Assembly (NCBI RefSeq): GCF_024362525.1 | Contig: NZ_CP101459.1 | Coordinates: 186,001 to 250,000 of the forward strand | From: Natrononativus amylolyticus | Lineage (GTDB): Archaea > Halobacteriota > Halobacteria > Halobacteriales > Natrialbaceae | Direction of reading: 5' to 3' | Length of the DNA: 64,000 nucleotides | Part shown: piece after piece, positions 60,191 to 64,000 of the stretch | Layout of the letters: every line of letters starts with the position of its first letter | Position numbering within the stretch: the first letter of the stretch is position 1 | Translations under genes and position numbers: made by a program | The notes under the pieces: model-generated | Told to the model about the DNA's origin: nothing | What the model saw: only the letters and a program-made list of their open reading frames with translations | Database searches by the model: none

Positions 60191-62380
60191 ATGACTCAGA
60201 CCCAATTCGACGCTCAAAACCGGAGCAACGGACGACAGGACGTAATTCTCGAGGTTCGGGACCTCGAGGTCGCATTCGACATGGACCGGGGCAAGTCGCG
60301 CGTCATCGACAGCGTCGACTTCGACGTCCAGCGCGACGAGATGCTCGGAATCGTCGGTGAGAGTGGCAGCGGGAAATCGATGTTCGCCTCGGCGATGTTG
60401 AACGCCGTCGTCGAACCCGGCGTCGCGACCGGGGAAGTGATCTACCATCCGAGAGACGGCGAACCCGTCGACGTGCTCTCGCTTACGGACACCCAGCTCG
60501 AGAAGTTCCGCTGGGAGGAGATCGCGATGGTGTTCCAGGGCGCGATGAGCTCCTGGAACCCGACGATGAAGATCGAGGACCACTTCATCGAGACGATCAA
60601 GGCCCACGGGAAAAACGTCGAGGAGCGAATGGCCCACGGTCGCCAGCTCATCGCGGACCTCTACATGGACCCCGACCGCGTGCTCGGTGCCTACCCCCAC
60701 GAGCTGTCCGGCGGGATGAAACAGCGGACGCTGATCGCACTGAGTCTCATCCTCGAGCCGCGGGTGCTCGTCATGGACGAGCCGACGGCGGCGCTGGACC
60801 TGCTGATGCAGCGGTCGATCATGAGCCTGCTCACCGACCTCCAGGAGCGGTACGATCTGACGATCCTCTTTATCACCCACGACCTGCCGCTCGTCGCCGG
60901 CATCGCGGATCGCCTGGCGGTGATGTACGCCTTCGAGTTCGTCGAGTACGGCCCGAGCGAGGAGGTGATCCGGAACGCGGCGCATCCGTACACGCGCGCG
61001 CTGTTGAAATCCGTCCCGAGCGTCGACGCGCCGCTCGAGGAGATGACCACGATCGAAGGCGAGAGTCCGGACCCGGTGAACACGCCGGACGGCTGTTCGT
61101 ACCACCCCCGGTGTCCGATGGCGACACAGCAGTGTCGCGACGCGGACCCGGAGTACCACGACGTCGGCCCGAACCGCGGGGCCACCTGCTTCCACTGGGA
61201 GCGATCCGCAGACGAGATCCAGTACTCACTCGGCACCGAGGAACTGGACCCGTCGTCGATCGAGCAGGTAGCCGAAACCAAAGACGAGGACACCGTCGTC
61301 TCCCTCGAGGAGGTCGACGTCCACTTCAACATCTCGGGGATGATCGACGAGCTGTTCGGCAAGGAGACGATCGTCAAAGCCGTCAACCAGGTGTCGCTGG
61401 ATCTCCACGAGAACGAGGTCGTCGCCCTCGTCGGCGAGTCCGGCTGCGGGAAGACGACGCTCGGCAAGACGGCGATCGGGATCCAGAAGCCGACGGGCGG
61501 CACCGTCAACTACCGCGATCAGGACATATGGGCTGCGAAGGACGGCGACGGCGAGATTCCTTTCGAGGAGATCCGCCGCGCGCTCCAGATCGTCCACCAG
61601 GACCCCGGGAGTTCGCTGAACTCCTCCCGGACGATCCGGGCGAGCCTGAGTGCGCCCCTGAAGCGGTGGCGGCCGGACCTCAACGCCTCCGAACGGGAGA
61701 CGGTGGTCTACAACCTCCTCGAGCGGGTGGGGATGAAGCCCGCCGAGGACTACGCGCTCCGGTTCCCACACCAGCTTTCCGGTGGAGAACAACAGCGCGT
61801 CGTGCTCATGCGGGCGCTGCTGATGAGCCCCGACCTCATCCTCGCCGACGAGGCCGTCTCGGCGCTGGACGTCTCGCTGCGCGTCGAGATGATGGACCTG
61901 ATGCTCAACCTCCAGCAGACGTTCGACACCTCGTACCTGTTCATCTCCCACGACTTCTCGAACGCGCGCTACCTGACGGAGAAGTCCGGCGGCCGCATCG
62001 GGATCATGTACCTCGGCCACCTCGTCGAGATCGGACCGGCCCAGGAGATCATCCACAACCCGAAACACCCCTACACGAAGGTGCTGAGCTGGGCGACGCC
62101 GCCGCTCGACCCCGACGCCGCGCGGGAGGCGAACGCGACGAAACCGCCGATCCGCGACATCGACATTCCCGACCCGACCGACCCGCCCGAGGGCTGTCCG
62201 TTCCACACGCGCTGTCCGGAGGCCCGCGAGGTCTGCACCCGCGAGATGCCCGAACTCCGCGACAGCGACAACCACTCGCGCGTCGCCTGCTTCCGCGAGG
62301 AGCCCGACCACGAGTACTGGAACAGCGAGCCGATCGACGAGGAGGCGGTCGACCTCGAGGAGCCGGCCGCCGGAGACTGA
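60191..62380 (+). CDS. Fused double ATPase of a Dpp/Opp-type ABC importer
   Basis: The 729-residue protein holds two complete ATPase modules, equivalent to separate DppD and DppF. Module 1 has Walker A GESGSGKS near 56, signature LSGGMKQR near 172 and Walker B VLVMDEP. Module 2 has GESGCGKTT near 415, signature LSGGEQQR near 530 and Walker B LILADEA. Each module ends in the oligopeptide-transporter C-terminal Cys motif (GCSYHPRCP and GCPFHTRCP), which binds an Fe-S cluster in some relatives. It powers the importer with the permeases at 62.7-64 kb. Such importers take peptides or, in some microbes, oligosaccharides. Confidence 0.92.
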   Translation: MTQTQFDAQNRSNGRQDVILEVRDLEVAFDMDRGKSRVIDSVDFDVQRDEMLGIVGESGSGKSMFASAMLNAVVEPGVATGEVIYHPRDGEPVDVLSLTDTQLEKFRWEEIAMVFQGAMSSWNPTMKIEDHFIETIKAHGKNVEERMAHGRQLIADLYMDPDRVLGAYPHELSGGMKQRTLIALSLILEPRVLVMDEPTAALDLLMQRSIMSLLTDLQERYDLTILFITHDLPLVAGIADRLAVMYAFEFVEYGPSEEVIRNAAHPYTRALLKSVPSVDAPLEEMTTIEGESPDPVNTPDGCSYHPRCPMATQQCRDADPEYHDVGPNRGATCFHWERSADEIQYSLGTEELDPSSIEQVAETKDEDTVVSLEEVDVHFNISGMIDELFGKETIVKAVNQVSLDLHENEVVALVGESGCGKTTLGKTAIGIQKPTGGTVNYRDQDIWAAKDGDGEIPFEEIRRALQIVHQDPGSSLNSSRTIRASLSAPLKRWRPDLNASERETVVYNLLERVGMKPAEDYALRFPHQLSGGEQQRVVLMRALLMSPDLILADEAVSALDVSLRVEMMDLMLNLQQTFDTSYLFISHDFSNARYLTEKSGGRIGIMYLGHLVEIGPAQEIIHNPKHPYTKVLSWATPPLDPDAAREANATKPPIRDIDIPDPTDPPEGCPFHTRCPEAREVCTREMPELRDSDNHSRVACFREEPDHEYWNSEPIDEEAVDLEEPAAGD

Positions 62381-62390
62381 CGGCGGGCAA

Positions 62391-62398
62391 AGTATTTT
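62391..62398 (+). promoter_or_regulatory. TATA box for the small membrane protein at 62.4 kb
   Basis: AGTATTTT lies 29-36 nt before ATG 62427, only 10 nt after the ATPase stop. Confidence 0.5.
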
Positions 62399-62426
62399 TA
62401 GCCCCGCTCGAAAGTATCGCTGACGA

Positions 62427-62660
62427 ATGAGCAGTAAATACGACAAGAGCTTCCTCGAACACCTCTGTGACTACGAGCAGGCCTGGCGCCTGCTGTTTAC
62501 GTTTTCCGTCGCCGTGATCGGGCTCATGTCGCTGTGGCTCTTCACAGCCGACCGGGAGTCGGCGACGTTCGCGGTCGTCGTGTTGAACATCGTCGGCGCG
62601 TCGGCGTTCGCGCTACTGAGCGGCTTCCTCCTCTGGAAGTGTCGGTGGAGCAAGGGGTGA
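62427..62660 (+). CDS. Small two-helix membrane protein
   Basis: The 77-residue protein has a short polar N-terminus (about 1-20) and two hydrophobic helices (LLFTFSVAVIGLMSLWLF, about 22-39; and VVVLNIVGASAFALLSGFLL, about 49-68), then a basic tail CRWSKG. No family is recognised. It has its own TATA box and sits between the ATPase and the first permease gene, so it may be an accessory subunit or simply an interposed gene. Confidence 0.6.
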   Translation: MSSKYDKSFLEHLCDYEQAWRLLFTFSVAVIGLMSLWLFTADRESATFAVVVLNIVGASAFALLSGFLLWKCRWSKG

Positions 62661-62692
62661 AATCCGGAATCGTTGTACCGCAGCCTGGGAAA

Positions 62693-62701
62693 GATATATT
62701 A
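62693..62701 (+). promoter_or_regulatory. TATA box for the permease genes
   Basis: GATATATTA lies 30-38 nt before ATG 62731, so the two permease genes have a promoter separate from the ATPase. Confidence 0.5.
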
Positions 62702-62730
62702 TGTATGGAGCCAGATTCAGCACTACCTAG

Positions 62731-63753
62731 ATGAGGTATTTTGTCAACCGCGTGTTACACGCTTTCGTGGTACTAATTAGCGTGACGACGATCACGTTCG
62801 CGCTGTTCCGATTGATGCCGGGGAATCCGGCGCAGGCGATGCGCGCGCAGTTCGAAGCACAGGCCGAGGCACGGGGGCAAACGGTCAATCCCGACTATCT
62901 CGATGCGATGGTCGCACAACACACCGGATTCGACCCGGACCAGCCCTGGTACATCCAGTACGTCGAATACTTACAGGACATCATCCTCTACCAGGACTTC
63001 GGCCACTCGATCTTCTACAACGAACCGGTGTTCGACATCCTGTTCACCGCGATGCCGTGGTCGATTTTCATCAGCGTCTACGGGCTGGCGTTCGGCTACA
63101 CGGCGAACATCCTGCTCGGGGCAGCGATGGCGTACGCAGAGGGGTCGCGCTTCGACAGCTACTCGACCGTCCTGGCGACGTTCCTGAACTCGGTCCCCTA
63201 CTACGTCGGGGCGATCCTGTTCCTCGCGTTCTTCGCCTACCAACTCGGTTGGTTCCCGAGCGGCGGCCGGTACAACACGAACCTGGAAGCCGGACTCAAC
63301 GTCCAGTTCATGGCGAGCATCACACACCACGCGGTGCTCCCGATCATGTCGAGTTTCATCGTCGGGTTCGGCGGCGGTGCGCTGGCAATGCGGGGTAACT
63401 CCATCCGAATCCTCGGAGAGGATTACCTCCGGGTTGCCCGGCTCCGCGGGATCAGTTCCGAACGCATCGCGACCCGCTACGTCGCGCGGAACGCGATCCT
63501 CCCGCTGTACACCGAGATGATGATCGGCATCGCCGCCGTCTTCTCGAGCAGCGTCGTCCTCGAGTTCATCTTCACGTACCCCGGCGTCGGCTGGTACACC
63601 TACGACGCGGTTATCCGGCGCGACTACCCGCTTCTGATGGGATCGTTCCTCTTCTTTACCATCGTCACGCTCATCGGCATCCTCATCGCCGAGTTCACGT
63701 ACGGCATCGTCGACCCACGGATCGGATCTGGTGAAAACAATGAGTCATACTGA
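62731..63753 (+). CDS. ABC importer permease, DppB/OppB type
   Basis: The 340-residue membrane protein starts RYFVNRVLHAFVVLISVTTITFALFRLMPG, the typical DppB first helix with a following Pro-Gly. An external loop follows, then further membrane helices in the BPD_transp_1 domain. The coupling-helix motif EDYLRVARLRGISSERI, which contacts the ATPase, is intact, followed by ILPLYTEMMIGIAAVFSSSVVLEFIFTYPGVGW. Its end overlaps the next permease start by 14 nt. Confidence 0.92.
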   Translation: MRYFVNRVLHAFVVLISVTTITFALFRLMPGNPAQAMRAQFEAQAEARGQTVNPDYLDAMVAQHTGFDPDQPWYIQYVEYLQDIILYQDFGHSIFYNEPVFDILFTAMPWSIFISVYGLAFGYTANILLGAAMAYAEGSRFDSYSTVLATFLNSVPYYVGAILFLAFFAYQLGWFPSGGRYNTNLEAGLNVQFMASITHHAVLPIMSSFIVGFGGGALAMRGNSIRILGEDYLRVARLRGISSERIATRYVARNAILPLYTEMMIGIAAVFSSSVVLEFIFTYPGVGWYTYDAVIRRDYPLLMGSFLFFTIVTLIGILIAEFTYGIVDPRIGSGENNESY

Positions 63754-64000
63754 CGAACCTCGGACAGACGGAGGCGAACCGCTCAGCGACGAACAGCTGT
63801 TCGGCCAGCTCGCCGAGAAAGACCGCGTCGAACTCTCGCGCAAGGAACGGTATTCCCGTGCACTCGACGCGTACGTTCTCGCGCCGGCCCGGGTCGCCTG
63901 GGAGGACTGGCGGATGCGCTTTGGCATCTTCATCATCACGATGTTCGTGTTCGTCGGCGTCGTCGGCACCCGCCTCGTTCCCAGGCCGGGGACCAACCAG
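63740..64000 (+). CDS. ABC importer permease, DppC/OppC type (truncated by window end)
   Basis: From ATG 63740 the frame is open to the window edge (87 codons). The N-terminal cytoplasmic part (GEPLSDEQLFGQLAEKD, RKERYSRALDAYVLAP) leads into one membrane helix, FGIFIITMFVFVGVVG, as in DppC-type permeases with an extended N-terminus. The overlap with DppB-type gene points to coupled translation. The conserved permease domain lies beyond the window. Confidence 0.75.
   Translation, partial: MSHTDEPRTDGGEPLSDEQLFGQLAEKDRVELSRKERYSRALDAYVLAPARVAWEDWRMRFGIFIITMFVFVGVVGTRLVPRPGTNQ

Overview
The window is haloarchaeal (class Halobacteria) chromosomal or megaplasmid DNA. It has high GC, very acidic predicted proteins, Tat (twin-arginine) signals on all clear exported proteins, archaeal TATA boxes about 25-35 nt before many start codons (leaderless transcripts), and no bacterial-type promoters. 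I see no rRNA, tRNA, CRISPR array, complete insertion sequence or recognisable transcription-factor gene. The genus cannot be set from this sequence.

The region reads as a catabolic island for a complex, probably sulfated, uronate- and hexosamine-containing glycan or glycoconjugate. From left to right: (i) 1-6.3 kb holds a truncated TIM-barrel gene, a DegT-type aminotransferase, a neutral-ceramidase-like hydrolase, a Tat lipoprotein lying between 50-bp direct repeats, and a sugar isomerase/epimerase-like gene. (ii) 6.3-13.7 kb holds a sulfatase/BNR-propeller pair, a GNAT acetyltransferase, a Gfo/Idh/MocA dehydrogenase and an aldehyde dehydrogenase. (iii) 13.8-35 kb is the core: three paralogous, very large Tat-exported heparinase II/III-like lyases, GH3 and GH20 beta-N-acetylhexosaminidases, a solute-binding lipoprotein, an exported gamma-glutamyltransferase, a second isomerase/epimerase and a HEAT-repeat protein.

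(iv) 35-50 kb holds a metallophosphoesterase, an SDR, three Gfo/Idh/MocA dehydrogenases, a tight run of D-aminoacylase-like amidohydrolase, FAH-family enzyme and SelA/DgaE-like PLP enzyme, a frameshifted glutamine amidotransferase, a SufS-SufU fusion, a two-domain esterase and an enolase-superfamily dehydratase. (v) 50-57.6 kb holds a four-gene operon (flavin oxidoreductase, two Gfo/Idh/MocA enzymes, GH43-like propeller) divergent from a DHDPS/KDG-aldolase-family gene, an M14 peptidase-like gene and a DUF218 gene. (vi) 57.7-64 kb is a Dpp/Opp-type ABC importer: binding lipoprotein, fused double ATPase, two permeases (the last cut by the window edge) and two small membrane proteins.

Inferred working model: exported lyases cut the polymer, the family-5 importer brings in oligomers, cytoplasmic sulfatase and GH3/GH20 enzymes trim them, and dehydrogenases with the deacylase, ammonia-lyase-like, dehydratase, aldolase and aldehyde dehydrogenase genes could run a non-phosphorylative route from amino-sugar and uronic acids to central metabolism. 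The enzyme families are well supported. The substrate and the exact steps are inference. A 17-bp palindrome found as a pair in each of two distant divergent promoter regions (about 0.85/1.05 kb and 54.39/54.49 kb) suggests a shared regulator encoded elsewhere.
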